From Helicobacter sp. (lineage in GTDB: Bacteria; Campylobacterota; Campylobacteria; Campylobacterales; Helicobacteraceae), in contig JARIAP010000130.1 of assembly GCA_029257755.1 (NCBI GenBank), positions 1-12,211 of the forward strand: DNA of 12,211 bases. The letters are read 5' to 3'. This document shows, in pieces, positions 1 to 7,841 of the stretch (positions within the stretch are counted from its first letter, which is position 1; each line of letters starts with the position of its first letter). A program made the position numbers and the translations under genes. The notes beneath the pieces were generated by a model. That model ran no database searches. It was not told the DNA's origin and was given only the letters and a program-made list of their open reading frames with translations.

Positions 1-132
1 AACAAAACTCATATCTTAACCCCCAACAATATAGAATCTTATTTAGATACTATGGAGCAAAAGATTAAAGATTATGATTTAAAACCTTTGATAGAGATTA
101 TTAATGAGTATGATAAGAAGCATAAAGGATAG
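1..132 (+). CDS. 3' end of an unidentified protein (partial)
   Basis: The first frame is open from the window edge and ends with TAG at 130-132, giving the last 43 residues of a protein whose start lies outside the window. The visible part begins NKTHILTPNNIESYLDTMEQ and ends in a lysine-rich tail (DKKHKG). It is hydrophilic and predicted largely helical, with no recognisable motif, membrane segment or catalytic residue. No clear hairpin terminator follows. Downstream is a 541-base gene-poor gap, so this is probably the last gene of a plus-strand unit. I do not recognise the family. The codon choice (AAA, ATA, GAT, TTA) fits the rest of the window, which supports a real gene end. Confidence 0.55.
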   Translation, partial: NKTHILTPNNIESYLDTMEQKIKDYDLKPLIEIINEYDKKHKG

Positions 133-673
133 AATAAATTGACATGAAAGCCATGCCAAACAAAGCTAAATTAAGAAATATACAATTATCAATGACTATC
201 TATAAATATTTTATATACAATATTAATAAATGAAATAATATTGCTTTATCCTTTGCATCATTAATTACTTGTGGCATATTTACATTACTATTGTATATAC
301 AAAGCTATGTTTTATAATAAAATCAATATAATTATAAATAATAGAATTTAATACGCAATTAAATTTTATAAACTATAATTTTAGTGGTTTTGTAAATTTA
401 TTTACCTAATATTTTATAACTACATTTTTTTGTTATAGTGCAATTATTATAATGTAATTATTTTTAATTTTTATTATAAATATACCCATAAATATTAAAA
501 TACATTGTAACTATATAGTAAAACTATGAATATTATTACAACAATATTATAAGCTTATGGTGTATTTGATAAATACTATTTTATATTAGCATATAAGCTA
601 CTATATTGCTAAAACTATAAACTTTAGCATATATTTGATATATAAATTACATACTTTTGTTGATGATATAATT
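133..673. other. Gene-poor AT-rich region between the partial gene and the chemoreceptor
   Basis: No intact gene is visible. On the plus strand, the frame 144-317 reads 29 codons (MKAMPNKAKLRN...), one TGA at 231-233, then 27 codons ending in a hydrophobic stretch (SFASLITCGIFTLLLYIQS). This may be a broken small membrane-protein gene, but it has no good ribosome binding site. Near the chemoreceptor end there are small inverted repeats: GTATTT/AAATAC at 562-576 and TGCTAAA/TTTAGCA at 607-629. The sequence TTAGCATATA occurs twice (586 and 625), with its near-complement between the two copies. These could form the 3' end of the minus-strand chemoreceptor transcript, although none is followed by a clear T-run. 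The rest is A/T-rich sequence without recognisable structure. Confidence 0.5.
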
Positions 674-2737
674 TTAAAACTTCTTTGTATTCACATCTTT
701 TAATATATCATTTGCAATATCATTAACATTATAGCTAATTGTTTCCGCTTTTTTTGCTATATTAGCATTTTCATGTGTGGTTGCTTCTAATGTAGAAAGA
801 GTTGAATTTATTTGTGCTATACCATTTGTTTGCTCTCTTATTGATTCAACCATATCATTTATACTTTGAACTAATACATTTGTATTTGCCTCTATTTCTC
901 CTAAACTTTTTTGTGTTCTTTCTGCTAGTTTTCTCACCTCATCTGCTACAACGGCAAATCCCCTACCATGCTCTCCAGCTCTTGCGGCTTCTAGTGCTGC
1001 ATGAAGTGCTAATAGATTAATTTGATCTGCAATATCTCGTATTATTTCTGCTACATTTTTAATATCTTCGCTTTGTGATATAACTTCACCTGTTTTACTG
1101 CTTACATTTTGCATTGATGAAGTTATCTGTTCTACTGAAGAAGCAGTTTGTTCTAAACTTGATGCTTGCATATTTGAAGATTCTGTAAGTTTTATCATAG
1201 AATCTTCAAGAATTTTGCATTGTTCTGTTAAATTATTTGCAAATCTTGCAGAAGTTGTTAGCATGTTTTTGATTTCTGTCCCTAAAGCATTTGTTGTTTT
1301 TTCTACATTTCCAGTTGCATTTGGTATTTCTGTTGTGAAATTAAGATTTGTATATGAATCAAAAACCCTTTGAATTTCATTCATATTTTTTCCAATTTTT
1401 ATTTCTAAAACACCAAGCATATTATTTAAAACATCTCTTAGATCTTGCAATTGCGGATTATGTGCATTTTCATTAATCCTTGTTGAGAAATTGCCAGATT
1501 CTATTTCCTTTACAGCTTCTACTACATTATTTACAAGCTTTGAATCTTTGTCTAACCCTAGTTGTGTTTTTTGGACATTTTCTGTAAATACATTAACCAT
1601 AATACCTATTTCATCATGTGCCTTAACAATTAATGCTCGTGGCTTTTTACCTTCATGATTAATATACTTAAAAAATTCATCTAAATAAGAATTTAAATTT
1701 AAAAGTCTATCAATAATTTGATATTTTGCAAAAAGTGTTAATACTATAAGTATAATTAATTGAACTATTATTGACATAATAATTGTTTGTGTTCTTAAAG
1801 AATAATAATCTGCTAATACATCGCTTCTTGGTGTAAGGGTTATAATGTGCCAATTTGTATCTTTTAATAAATTAATTTTTATATTAGCATGTGCAGCAAA
1901 TGTTTTTTTCCCGCTTGTATCTACTAATGCAGCAGTTATCTCTTCATTTCTCATTACTCTATCTATAAGAGGTTGTAAATGTGGTGCCATCTTTGGTAAA
2001 TCTTTTAGATTTAAATTTAAAAGTTTAGTGTTGTTAGCTGCCACTATAGTTCCATCTTGCATTGTTAATACTTTTGCTTCATTTGGATATGAGTTGTTTT
2101 TTACAGAAAGTAAATCTTTTGCGATACCCTCTATATCTAATACTCCACCAAGAGCACCTATAACTACACCATCATAATTCAATATAGGGAAAGCAAAAAT
2201 TGATGCTTTAATATTTTTATTGTTTATTGATAAATCAACAGGTGGGCTTAACTTACTCATTTTAGATAAAATGGCTTCTTGAATGGCTGGAAGTTCTAAT
2301 AGCATCTTATTTGATTTCAATACATTTTTGTTTTTATCTGCAACAATCATAAGTTCATTTCCTAATCTAAATTGTGCAGGAATAGATGAATAGTCTTTGT
2401 CTTTTAAATATAAAAATCCATATGTTGTGTTTGGATTTTCTTGTATTAAATCTACAACTTGTTTTATTAATATTTGATATGAAGATAAGCGATTATTTGC
2501 AAGATTGTGAGTAAGTGTGCTTGAATACATGTTGAAAGGATGTAAGCTTGAATTTAGCATACCTAAAATATTACTTGCGTTGTATTTTGCAGATAACATC
2601 ATAGCACTTTTTGCATTATCAATTTCCCTATGTTTCATTTGTATTAATACAGCATAACATAAGGTAGTTATTGATATGATTGTAGTAGTTGCAATTATAT
2701 ACCTTAACTTAGAACTTAAAGACATACTTTTACGCAT
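674..2737 (-). CDS. Methyl-accepting chemotaxis protein, dCache-type, tandem HAMP-like linker
   Basis: This is an inner-membrane chemoreceptor that would signal through CheW and CheA to the flagellar motor. In order along 687 residues: TM1 about 13-33; a periplasmic sensor about 35-315 with Cache-like features ([11 protein letters not shown] near 106-116, and the strand pattern [13 protein letters not shown] at 190-202); TM2 about 317-337; a HAMP with DEIG at 375-378; two further HAMP-like units about 400-450 and 452-495; then the coiled-coil signalling domain. Its tip runs about 566-605 and includes [20 protein letters not shown]. The amino-acid-binding dCache motif with R and W is not evident, so the ligand is unknown. 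The tip residue that is normally Asn is His579. There is no C-terminal CheR/CheB-binding pentapeptide (it ends NTKKF). The start has a strong RBS (AAAAGGAG, at 2743-2750). The length is close to H. pylori TlpA/TlpC (about 675 residues). Family call is firm; orthology is not claimed. Confidence 0.95.
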   Translation of the reverse strand: MRKSMSLSSKLRYIIATTTIISITTLCYAVLIQMKHREIDNAKSAMMLSAKYNASNILGMLNSSLHPFNMYSSTLTHNLANNRLSSYQILIKQVVDLIQENPNTTYGFLYLKDKDYSSIPAQFRLGNELMIVADKNKNVLKSNKMLLELPAIQEAILSKMSKLSPPVDLSINNKNIKASIFAFPILNYDGVVIGALGGVLDIEGIAKDLLSVKNNSYPNEAKVLTMQDGTIVAANNTKLLNLNLKDLPKMAPHLQPLIDRVMRNEEITAALVDTSGKKTFAAHANIKINLLKDTNWHIITLTPRSDVLADYYSLRTQTIIMSIIVQLIILIVLTLFAKYQIIDRLLNLNSYLDEFFKYINHEGKKPRALIVKAHDEIGIMVNVFTENVQKTQLGLDKDSKLVNNVVEAVKEIESGNFSTRINENAHNPQLQDLRDVLNNMLGVLEIKIGKNMNEIQRVFDSYTNLNFTTEIPNATGNVEKTTNALGTEIKNMLTTSARFANNLTEQCKILEDSMIKLTESSNMQASSLEQTASSVEQITSSMQNVSSKTGEVISQSEDIKNVAEIIRDIADQINLLALHAALEAARAGEHGRGFAVVADEVRKLAERTQKSLGEIEANTNVLVQSINDMVESIREQTNGIAQINSTLSTLEATTHENANIAKKAETISYNVNDIANDILKDVNTKKF

Positions 2738-2766
2738 TAAATCTCCTTTTAACTATCATATTTATT

Positions 2767-2772
2767 ATTATA
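2767..2772 (-). promoter_or_regulatory. Probable -10 of the chemoreceptor gene
   Basis: The minus strand reads TATAAT here, giving a start near 2760 and a leader of about 20 bases that contains the AAAAGGAG ribosome binding site. There is no recognisable -35, as usual for the main sigma factor in Helicobacter. No sigma-28 or sigma-54 pattern is seen. TATAAT is common by chance in DNA this AT-rich, so position and spacing are the main support. Confidence 0.4.
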
Positions 2773-2897
2773 CTATAAAATTATATATTATTAAAAGTTT
2801 TATAAGCAATTCAAAACTAGCTTATAATATAGTAATATTAAATATATTGTAATTATTATTAAATTATTTAATTATATTTTTAATCTTTTTTAAGGTG

Positions 2898-2948
2898 TAA
2901 TTTAGAATCCAATTTAACATAAATGTATAAAGTTTAGATTCTAAATTA
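2898..2948. repeat. Inverted repeat, 12-bp arms, between divergent promoters
   Basis: The arms TAATTTAGAATC (2898-2909) and GATTCTAAATTA (2937-2948) are exact reverse complements. The spacer is 27 bases. The inner part of the arms carries AGAATC/GATTCT, a word that is over-frequent in this window. It lies about 125 bases upstream of the chemoreceptor -10 and about 90 upstream of the ttcA -10. It could be an operator or an RNA stem, but about one such repeat in three windows is expected by chance at this base composition. Confidence 0.35.
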
Positions 2949-3038
2949 ATATTTAATTGTAAATTAAAATTATATAAAAAATGTATTTTTAATATGCAAT
3001 TTTAATAAAACTATAAATCTATAAGCTAAACTTTCAAT

Positions 3039-3044
3039 TATAAT
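3039..3044 (+). promoter_or_regulatory. Possible -10 of ttcA
   Basis: TATAAT lies 13 bases before the ATG at 3058, which would give a transcript with only about seven leader bases. Either the message is nearly leaderless, translation starts at the in-frame ATG at 3073, or the true promoter is further upstream. No -35 is seen. Confidence 0.35.
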
Positions 3045-3057
3045 ATAATAAGAAAAA

Positions 3058-3870
3058 ATGAGTGTTAATACCATGAAAGATATACAATTAAAATCAACAA
3101 ATTTAAATAAACCTATAATTAGCAAAAAGATACTTAATATCGTAGGGAGGACAAATGCACGATATAAGCTTGTAAATGAGGGTGATAAGATTTTATTAGG
3201 GCTTAGCGGGGGCAAAGATTCTATATTGCTTGCAACGATATTTGCACATATGAAACAGCATGCTCCATTTAATTTTGAATTTTTAGCAATGACTATTGAT
3301 TATGGTAGGGGTGGGGAATATGAATATATTTTTGAATATTGCAAAAATCTCAATATACCATACAAGCTTGATAGAACACAGATTTTTAAGATATTAGAAG
3401 AGCATAAAAAAGAAGGGACTATTTATTGCTCTTTTTGTTCAAGAATGAGGAGAGGTGAGCTTTATAGCATGGCTTTAAAGGGTGGATTCAATAAAATAGC
3501 ATTAGCACACCATTTAGATGATGCGGCAGAAAGCTTTTTTATGAATCTAACTTATAATGGATCTTTGCGTTCTATGCCACCATATTATAAAGCACAAAAT
3601 GGGCTAGGTGTGATACGACCTTTGATTTTTGTGCGTGAAAGGCAAATAATTGATTTTATATCAAGTAATAATATATATATTGCACCTGATTGTAATTGCC
3701 CCATTAATTGGTTGCCAGAGGATAAAAGACCAAAGGCTAGAGCAAATAATAAACAATTACTAAAAGAGTTAGAATCTAATAATCCAAATTTATTTAAATC
3801 TATAAAAAATGCTTTTAGCAATATACATGTAAATAGCTTTTGTGATGAAAGGTTTATAGATAAAGAGTAA
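3058..3870 (+). CDS. ttcA: tRNA 2-thiocytidine biosynthesis protein, TtcA family
   Basis: This is a PP-loop ATP pyrophosphatase that adenylates C32 of certain tRNAs and replaces the oxygen with sulfur, using a [4Fe-4S] cluster. In the 270 residues the P-loop SGGKDS is at 50-55. The first cysteine pair is in CSFCSRMRRGELY at 124-136, the TtcA hallmark that separates it from TilS. HHLDDA follows at 151-156. The C-terminal cysteine motif is DCNCP at 211-215, and NSFCDERF at 259-266 resembles the end of E. coli TtcA. E. coli TtcA binds its cluster through two Cys of the first CxxC and one C-terminal Cys; here C124, C127 and C212 would serve. The protein is shorter than E. coli TtcA (about 311), mostly at the termini. 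The start at 3058 has only a weak upstream A/G stretch (AAGAAAAA); an ATG at 3073 is the alternative. It is convergent with rimO, 44 bases away. Confidence 0.88.
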   Translation: MSVNTMKDIQLKSTNLNKPIISKKILNIVGRTNARYKLVNEGDKILLGLSGGKDSILLATIFAHMKQHAPFNFEFLAMTIDYGRGGEYEYIFEYCKNLNIPYKLDRTQIFKILEEHKKEGTIYCSFCSRMRRGELYSMALKGGFNKIALAHHLDDAAESFFMNLTYNGSLRSMPPYYKAQNGLGVIRPLIFVRERQIIDFISSNNIYIAPDCNCPINWLPEDKRPKARANNKQLLKELESNNPNLFKSIKNAFSNIHVNSFCDERFIDKE

Positions 3871-3914
3871 GTTATTTAACACATTAATTATATACAACAC
3901 TTTATTATAATGCT

Positions 3915-5204
3915 TTATTTATTTACTATACTGCCAACAAGAATATTATCCTTGCATTGCGTTATACGCACATTGTAATAACCAACATCATTATATTCCC
4001 CATCATTTACTAAGATTTCACCATCAATATCTTTTGCCCATCTTTTATCTCTTGCACTATAAAAATGAGAACTTATTGCACTTTTACCCTCTATTATACA
4101 TTCAATTTCTTTATTAAGCATATTTGAAAATTTGTTTTTTTCTATTTTTGATACAATCTTTTTTATCTTATTTATTCTTTGTGTGCGTATTTTTCTTGGT
4201 ATTTCTTCTAGATTTCCCGCTTTTGTGCCTTCTTCTTTTGAATATTCAAATATATTAAGTCTATCAAATTTAAAAGATTCCAAAAAATCACACAATTCAT
4301 TAAAATCCTCTTCTTTTTCTGTTGGATAACCAACAATTACACTACTTCTAACAAAGCTATTTGGTATCTTTTTCATATATTCTAATAATTTTATTACATC
4401 TTTTGAGCTTCTTTGCATATGATTTAAAACCTTATTACTAATGTGTTGTATAGGCATATCATAATAATTTTGAAAAATATTAGACTTAGCTATAGCATCT
4501 AGTAAGTCTATATCTGTGCTACTAGGATACAAATAAAGTATTCTAGCACTACTTAAAGCCCCTTGTGCATCTATAGCATTGATTAACTTTAATAATCCAT
4601 CATTTATACCCTTATCTCGCAAAAATGAACTTGTATCTTGTGCTATGAAACTTATATCTTTAAATCCTTGCTTTGATAGATTATCTATTTCTTTCAATAT
4701 AGAATCTATACTTCTACTTTGCAATTTACCCTTAAAGCTTGGTATAGCACAAAAAGAGCATGTTTGATTGCAACCTTCACTTATTTTTATATAGGCGTGA
4801 ATATTTGATCCTGTTATAATTCTTTGCTCATCTTGTTGTAAATATACTTCATTTCTAATAGAATCTTGTTTGTTTGCTATCATAGAATCTATTTTATTGT
4901 AATCGCTAACACCTGTTAATATATCAATTTCTGGTATCATTTCTTTTATTTCTTTTGCATACCTTGCAACAAGACAACCACTAGCTACAAGTAAAGCACC
5001 CTTTTTTCGTTCATTTAATGCTTCAAATATATGGCTTAAACTTTCTTTTTTAGCGGCTTCAATAAAACCGCATGTATTTATTATGATAACATCTGCTTCA
5101 CCTAAATTACTAGTTATTGTGTAATCTTGCAATTTTGCAAGCATAACTTCAGAATCCACTAGATTTTTTGAACAACCAAGAGATACTACATGTAATTTTT
5201 TCAT
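3915..5204 (-). CDS. rimO: Ribosomal protein S12 methylthiotransferase RimO
   Basis: This is a radical-SAM enzyme that adds a methylthio group to the conserved aspartate of ribosomal protein S12, using two [4Fe-4S] clusters. In the 429 residues the N-terminal methylthiotransferase domain opens with SLGCSKNLVDSEVM and carries C11, C45 (NTCGF) and C77 (SGCL). The radical-SAM triad CxxxCxxC is at C145, C149 and C152 (EGCNQTCSFCAIPSFKGK). A TRAM domain occupies about 363-429. SLGCxKNLVDSE and the CAIPxxKG continuation are typical of RimO rather than MiaB, and the length is normal. It starts 11 bases after the yebC stop with a weak SD-like GGA, so it is co-transcribed with yebC and probably depends on translation reaching the yebC end. 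No promoter was seen in the gap. The transcript runs toward convergent ttcA, and no clear terminator hairpin lies in the 44-base gap. Confidence 0.95.
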   Translation of the reverse strand: MKKLHVVSLGCSKNLVDSEVMLAKLQDYTITSNLGEADVIIINTCGFIEAAKKESLSHIFEALNERKKGALLVASGCLVARYAKEIKEMIPEIDILTGVSDYNKIDSMIANKQDSIRNEVYLQQDEQRIITGSNIHAYIKISEGCNQTCSFCAIPSFKGKLQSRSIDSILKEIDNLSKQGFKDISFIAQDTSSFLRDKGINDGLLKLINAIDAQGALSSARILYLYPSSTDIDLLDAIAKSNIFQNYYDMPIQHISNKVLNHMQRSSKDVIKLLEYMKKIPNSFVRSSVIVGYPTEKEEDFNELCDFLESFKFDRLNIFEYSKEEGTKAGNLEEIPRKIRTQRINKIKKIVSKIEKNKFSNMLNKEIECIIEGKSAISSHFYSARDKRWAKDIDGEILVNDGEYNDVGYYNVRITQCKDNILVGSIVNK

Positions 5205-5215
5205 TTAGATTCCAT

Positions 5216-5935
5216 TTAAGCAAGATTTGTATAAACTGCTTGCACATCATCATCTTCTTCTATTTTATCAAGCAATTTATCAAGTTCTTGCATTTGTTCT
5301 TCTGTTAGGGTAATGGGATTTGTTGGTATGCGAACTAATTTTGCTGACTTTATATTAATGCCAATTTTTTCTAACCCAATGGATAAAGCACCAAAATCTT
5401 CATATTTAGAATATGCAATATAAGAGTTATTATCATTTTCTTCACTTTTCTCTAGTGAGTCAAGCCCACAATCAATCAATGTTAATTCAACCTCATCTTT
5501 ATCCATATTATTCAAATCAATATTAAATTCTCCCTTTCTTTCAAACATAAAATCAATTGCACCATTTGTAAGCAAACTAGAGTTTGGTGTTTTATTAAAA
5601 TAGCTTTTTATATTTGCAACGGTTCTTGTTGGATTGTCTGTAGCACATTCAATAAAAATTAATACTCCATTTGCACTCTTGCCCTCATAAGTTACTTCTT
5701 CAAAATTTCCATCTTTGCCACTAGCTCTTTTTATGGCAGATTCTATATTATCTTTTGGCATATTCTGTGCTTTAGCATTAGCTATTGCAGTTCTTAGTTT
5801 AGCATTCATTTCTGGATCTAAACCACCCTTTTTTGCCGCCATTGTTATTGCGGTTGCAAGTTTTGGAAAAATTTTACTCATTTTGCCCCATCTCTTTTCC
5901 TTAGCTGCTCTACGATACTCAAATGCTCTTCCCAT
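5216..5935 (-). CDS. yebC: YebC/PmpR (TACO1) family translation factor
   Basis: This is a cytoplasmic protein of the YebC/TACO1 family. Members were long called transcriptional regulators, and more recent work links them to relief of ribosomes stalled at difficult (proline-rich) sequences. The 239 residues begin [20 protein letters not shown], the variant N-terminus found in Campylobacterota, not the MAGHSKWANI form. Also visible are [20 protein letters not shown] at 54-73, the YEG-led strand at 83-96, [17 protein letters not shown] at 99-115 and a C-terminal acidic helix followed by VQAVYTNLA. The length matches the family (about 240). The start has a good RBS, AGGAG, with about nine bases before ATG. 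It is the first gene of a two-gene operon with rimO, so the pair would serve the ribosome. Nothing looks broken. Confidence 0.95.
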   Translation of the reverse strand: MGRAFEYRRAAKEKRWGKMSKIFPKLATAITMAAKKGGLDPEMNAKLRTAIANAKAQNMPKDNIESAIKRASGKDGNFEEVTYEGKSANGVLIFIECATDNPTRTVANIKSYFNKTPNSSLLTNGAIDFMFERKGEFNIDLNNMDKDEVELTLIDCGLDSLEKSEENDNNSYIAYSKYEDFGALSIGLEKIGINIKSAKLVRIPTNPITLTEEQMQELDKLLDKIEEDDDVQAVYTNLA

Positions 5936-5984
5936 GAAATTAATCTCCTATTTAACATAGTTTAACAAAATAAACAAATCTCTA

Positions 5985-5993
5985 ATTCTAGCA
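5985..5993 (-). promoter_or_regulatory. Extended -10 of the yebC-rimO operon
   Basis: The minus strand reads TGCTAGAAT, an extended -10 with five of six matches to TATAAT. It would start the transcript near 5978, about 42 bases before the yebC ATG. A second TAGAAT lies at 5995-6000. No -35 is apparent. Confidence 0.42.
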
Positions 5994-6170
5994 TATTCTA
6001 TTAAATAAAAATTTTATTATGATTATAACTTATTTATGCTTATATTGTATCTAAATTAGAATCTAGAACATAAACATTTATCATAACTACATTTTTTACT
6101 TTTACATAATATTTTTAATTGTCATTAATTAAAAGTAAAATCAATGACTATTTATGCTAAATTATATGTT

Positions 6171-7382
6171 TTAATTAAATTTTGCAATGTTGAAATGATT
6201 TAAAAAATCAACAAAGATTTTACTTAGCCTTTCAATATCATCTATAGACACTCTTTCATTAACAGCATGGATTCTGTCATTACAAACACCAACTTCTATT
6301 ACATTAACGCCATATTCACTAAAAAACCTTGCATCGCTTGTGCCTCCACTTGTGCTAAGCTCTGGATTTATATTGATTATCTTATTAATACTTTTTTGCA
6401 ATATTTGTATTAATGTGGAATCTTTTGTTATAAAACTTTTAGAACTTTGATTTAAAGTAAGATTATATGGTATATCTTTTAATATAGAATCTATATAATT
6501 TTTAATTGTATCTTTTGTTGTTAAGGTAGAATTTCTAACATTAAACATTATTTTTAAATCATTTGGTGTTACATTTACAGCTTCTATACCGCTTCTAATA
6601 TCTGTTATAACAATTTTTGAAGAACTAAAAAATTTATCTCCATTATCAAGATTATATCCTGCAATTTTACCTAGTTTATCTCCTAATAATTCAATTGGAT
6701 TTATACATTTTTCAGGGTATGCTACATGTCCTTGTTTGCCTTGAATTGTAATAACACCATTTATTGATCCTCTCCTGCCGATTTTAATTGTATCTCCTGC
6801 TATATTATTACTTGTTGGTTCTGCTACTATAGAATGTGTGGGAATCATTTGTTTTTCTTGTAGAATCTCAAGCATATATTTTGTTCCATATATACCATCA
6901 CCTTCTTCATCGCTAGTTAATAATATCGAAATGATAAAATTTAAATCATTATCTTTTAAAAACTTTTGCATAGAATCAATAAAACAGGCTATACCACCTT
7001 TCATATCCTGTGTGCCTCTACCATATATATAACCATTTTCTATAGTTGGCATAAACGGATTATATAACCATTCCCCTTTATCATATTTTTTTTCTTTATT
7101 TATTGTTTCTACAGATTCTAATGTATGTGGTATATCTGCTCCTCCACCCGGTGGCACAACATCAATATGTCCTGCAAAGCAAAAATGAGGCAGTAATTTA
7201 AAAGCTTCTTTTTTGTTATAATTTTTTGGAATCTTATATAAAAATAAATTTTTTACACCTTCTTTTTTAGAATGTAAAACCTCAAAATCTGGTAACAAAG
7301 ATTGTATATAATCATAAATATTATGTTCTAATGGTGTTATTGTTGGGTATTTAATTAAATTTTTTAATATTTCTATAAACAT
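6171..7382 (-). CDS. dapE: Succinyl-diaminopimelate desuccinylase DapE
   Basis: This is a cytoplasmic M20-family di-zinc enzyme. It hydrolyses N-succinyl-L,L-diaminopimelate to L,L-diaminopimelate and succinate, on the route to meso-diaminopimelate for peptidoglycan and to lysine. By comparison with the H. influenzae enzyme the metal and catalytic residues are all visible in the 403 residues: H72 and D74 (AGHIDVVPPG), D126 (YGRGTQDMKGG), E159/E160 (TSDEEGDG), E188 (VAEPTS) and H372 (DRIHAVNE). GRRGSINGVITIQGKQGHVAYP at 202-223 and STSGGTSDARFF at 343-354 are further family marks. A hydrophilic stretch about 80-106 makes it some 25 residues longer than the H. influenzae protein. The RBS is AAAGAG, five bases before ATG. 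It is the last gene of a minus-strand operon, 25 bases after the 82-residue gene. No good terminator is seen downstream. Confidence 0.95.
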   Translation of the reverse strand: MFIEILKNLIKYPTITPLEHNIYDYIQSLLPDFEVLHSKKEGVKNLFLYKIPKNYNKKEAFKLLPHFCFAGHIDVVPPGGGADIPHTLESVETINKEKKYDKGEWLYNPFMPTIENGYIYGRGTQDMKGGIACFIDSMQKFLKDNDLNFIISILLTSDEEGDGIYGTKYMLEILQEKQMIPTHSIVAEPTSNNIAGDTIKIGRRGSINGVITIQGKQGHVAYPEKCINPIELLGDKLGKIAGYNLDNGDKFFSSSKIVITDIRSGIEAVNVTPNDLKIMFNVRNSTLTTKDTIKNYIDSILKDIPYNLTLNQSSKSFITKDSTLIQILQKSINKIININPELSTSGGTSDARFFSEYGVNVIEVGVCNDRIHAVNERVSIDDIERLSKIFVDFLNHFNIAKFN

Positions 7383-7407
7383 AATTACTCTTTAAAATAA
7401 ATTTTTA

Positions 7408-7656
7408 TTAAGCTTTTTTTAAATGTGTGCTAACAATTAAAATAAGTTCTTTTTTTATAAATTCTTTATCAAATTGACTTTCGTTAAAAAATTCACTATC
7501 AATAGCATTAACTGCTTGTTCTATTTGCTCCATATCTGATACAGAATTTAAATTACTAAATGCTACATCTAAATGCTTTCTTACTTTATAAAAATTCTCA
7601 TGTCTATTACAATGCAATGTTCTAAGAACTACAATTACCAAATCTAATGAAGGCAT
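7408..7656 (-). CDS. Small conserved-looking protein of unknown function, upstream of dapE
   Basis: This encodes 82 residues beginning MPSLDLVIVVLRTLHCNRHE. The N-terminal segment LDLVIVVLRTL is hydrophobic but interrupted by Asp and Arg, so it is more likely a buried helix than a membrane anchor. The middle (MEQIEQAVNAIDSEFF, 42-57) and the end (FIKKELILIVSTHLKKA, 66-82) are predicted amphipathic helices. There is one cysteine (C16). No known motif was found. The ATG at 7656 has a fine RBS (AAGAGG, seven bases away), and the frame is closed just upstream, so the start is well defined. It is followed after 25 bases by dapE and overlapped at its start by the 45-codon ORF 7644-7781, suggesting a three-member operon. 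The function is not known to me. Confidence 0.72.
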   Translation of the reverse strand: MPSLDLVIVVLRTLHCNRHENFYKVRKHLDVAFSNLNSVSDMEQIEQAVNAIDSEFFNESQFDKEFIKKELILIVSTHLKKA

Positions 7657-7781
7657 GAGATACCTCTTTTGACAAACACTTTAAAAATTTTAGCTAGTTG
7701 TATATAATGTTTGTGCAATAATATTCTATTATATAAATATAGATTGTTTATTGTTAATAATATATATATTGCAACAATCAT
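7644..7781 (-). CDS. Putative 45-residue membrane peptide or leader ORF
   Basis: The ORF has ATG at 7779-7781 and TAG at 7644-7646. The N-terminal half is hydrophobic (MIVAIYILLTINNLYLY, one possible membrane segment at 2-18). The C-terminal half is basic and amphipathic (HKHYIQLAKIFKVFVKRG). The ribosome binding site is a perfect AAGGAGG (7787-7793) five bases from ATG, the best in the window. An extended -10 lies about 60 bases upstream. The ORF ends 13 bases inside the next gene, in another frame, so the 82-residue gene may be translationally coupled to it. It could be a small membrane protein, a regulatory leader peptide or a toxin-like peptide. The strong start signals are seen; that the peptide is made is inference. 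Confidence 0.48.
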   Translation of the reverse strand: MIVAIYILLTINNLYLYNRILLHKHYIQLAKIFKVFVKRGISCLH

Positions 7782-7841
7782 ACTAGCCTCCTTATCTAGC
7801 ATTCATTTTTAAGATAAATTATTGAAAACTTATATATGGTA

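Larger units (their letters stand above)
2738..3057. other. Divergent intergenic region with a 12-bp inverted repeat
   Basis: This gap of 320 bases separates the minus-strand chemoreceptor gene from plus-strand ttcA, so it must hold both promoters. Apart from the two -10 elements listed, the only clear structure is a perfect inverted repeat, TAATTTAGAATC at 2898-2909 and GATTCTAAATTA at 2937-2948, with a 27-base spacer. An open frame on the minus strand from 3215 to 2970 reaches into this gap, but most of it lies antisense to the ttcA start and it is not regarded as a gene. Confidence 0.6.

Noticed and set aside
188..199. ATCAATGACTAT repeated at about 6140-6151
   Set aside because: A 12-base repeat is expected many times by chance in 12 kb of this composition; the flanks do not match, so it is not an attachment site or duplication.
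313..318. Plus-strand TATAAT as a promoter
   Set aside because: No gene or plausible RNA lies downstream on the plus strand before the minus-strand chemoreceptor, and TATAAT is frequent by chance here.
2970..3215. An 81-codon minus-strand open frame with hydrophobic stretches across the ttcA start
   Set aside because: Most of it lies antisense to the conserved P-loop region of ttcA, it has no good ribosome binding site, and hydrophobic residues arise from the complement of A-rich codons.
3585..3821. A 78-codon minus-strand open frame inside ttcA
   Set aside because: Entirely antisense to the conserved C-terminal part of ttcA, without start signals; a shadow frame.
3871..3914. Terminator between convergent ttcA and rimO
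   Set aside because: The 44 bases are A/T-rich but form no clear stem followed by a T-run on either strand.
6094..6140. Inverted repeat TTTTACTTTTA / TAAAAGTAAAA downstream of dapE
   Set aside because: The arms are 11 bp but with a 25-base loop and no T-run in the right place for a dapE terminator. About one such repeat is expected by chance in AT-rich DNA of this length.
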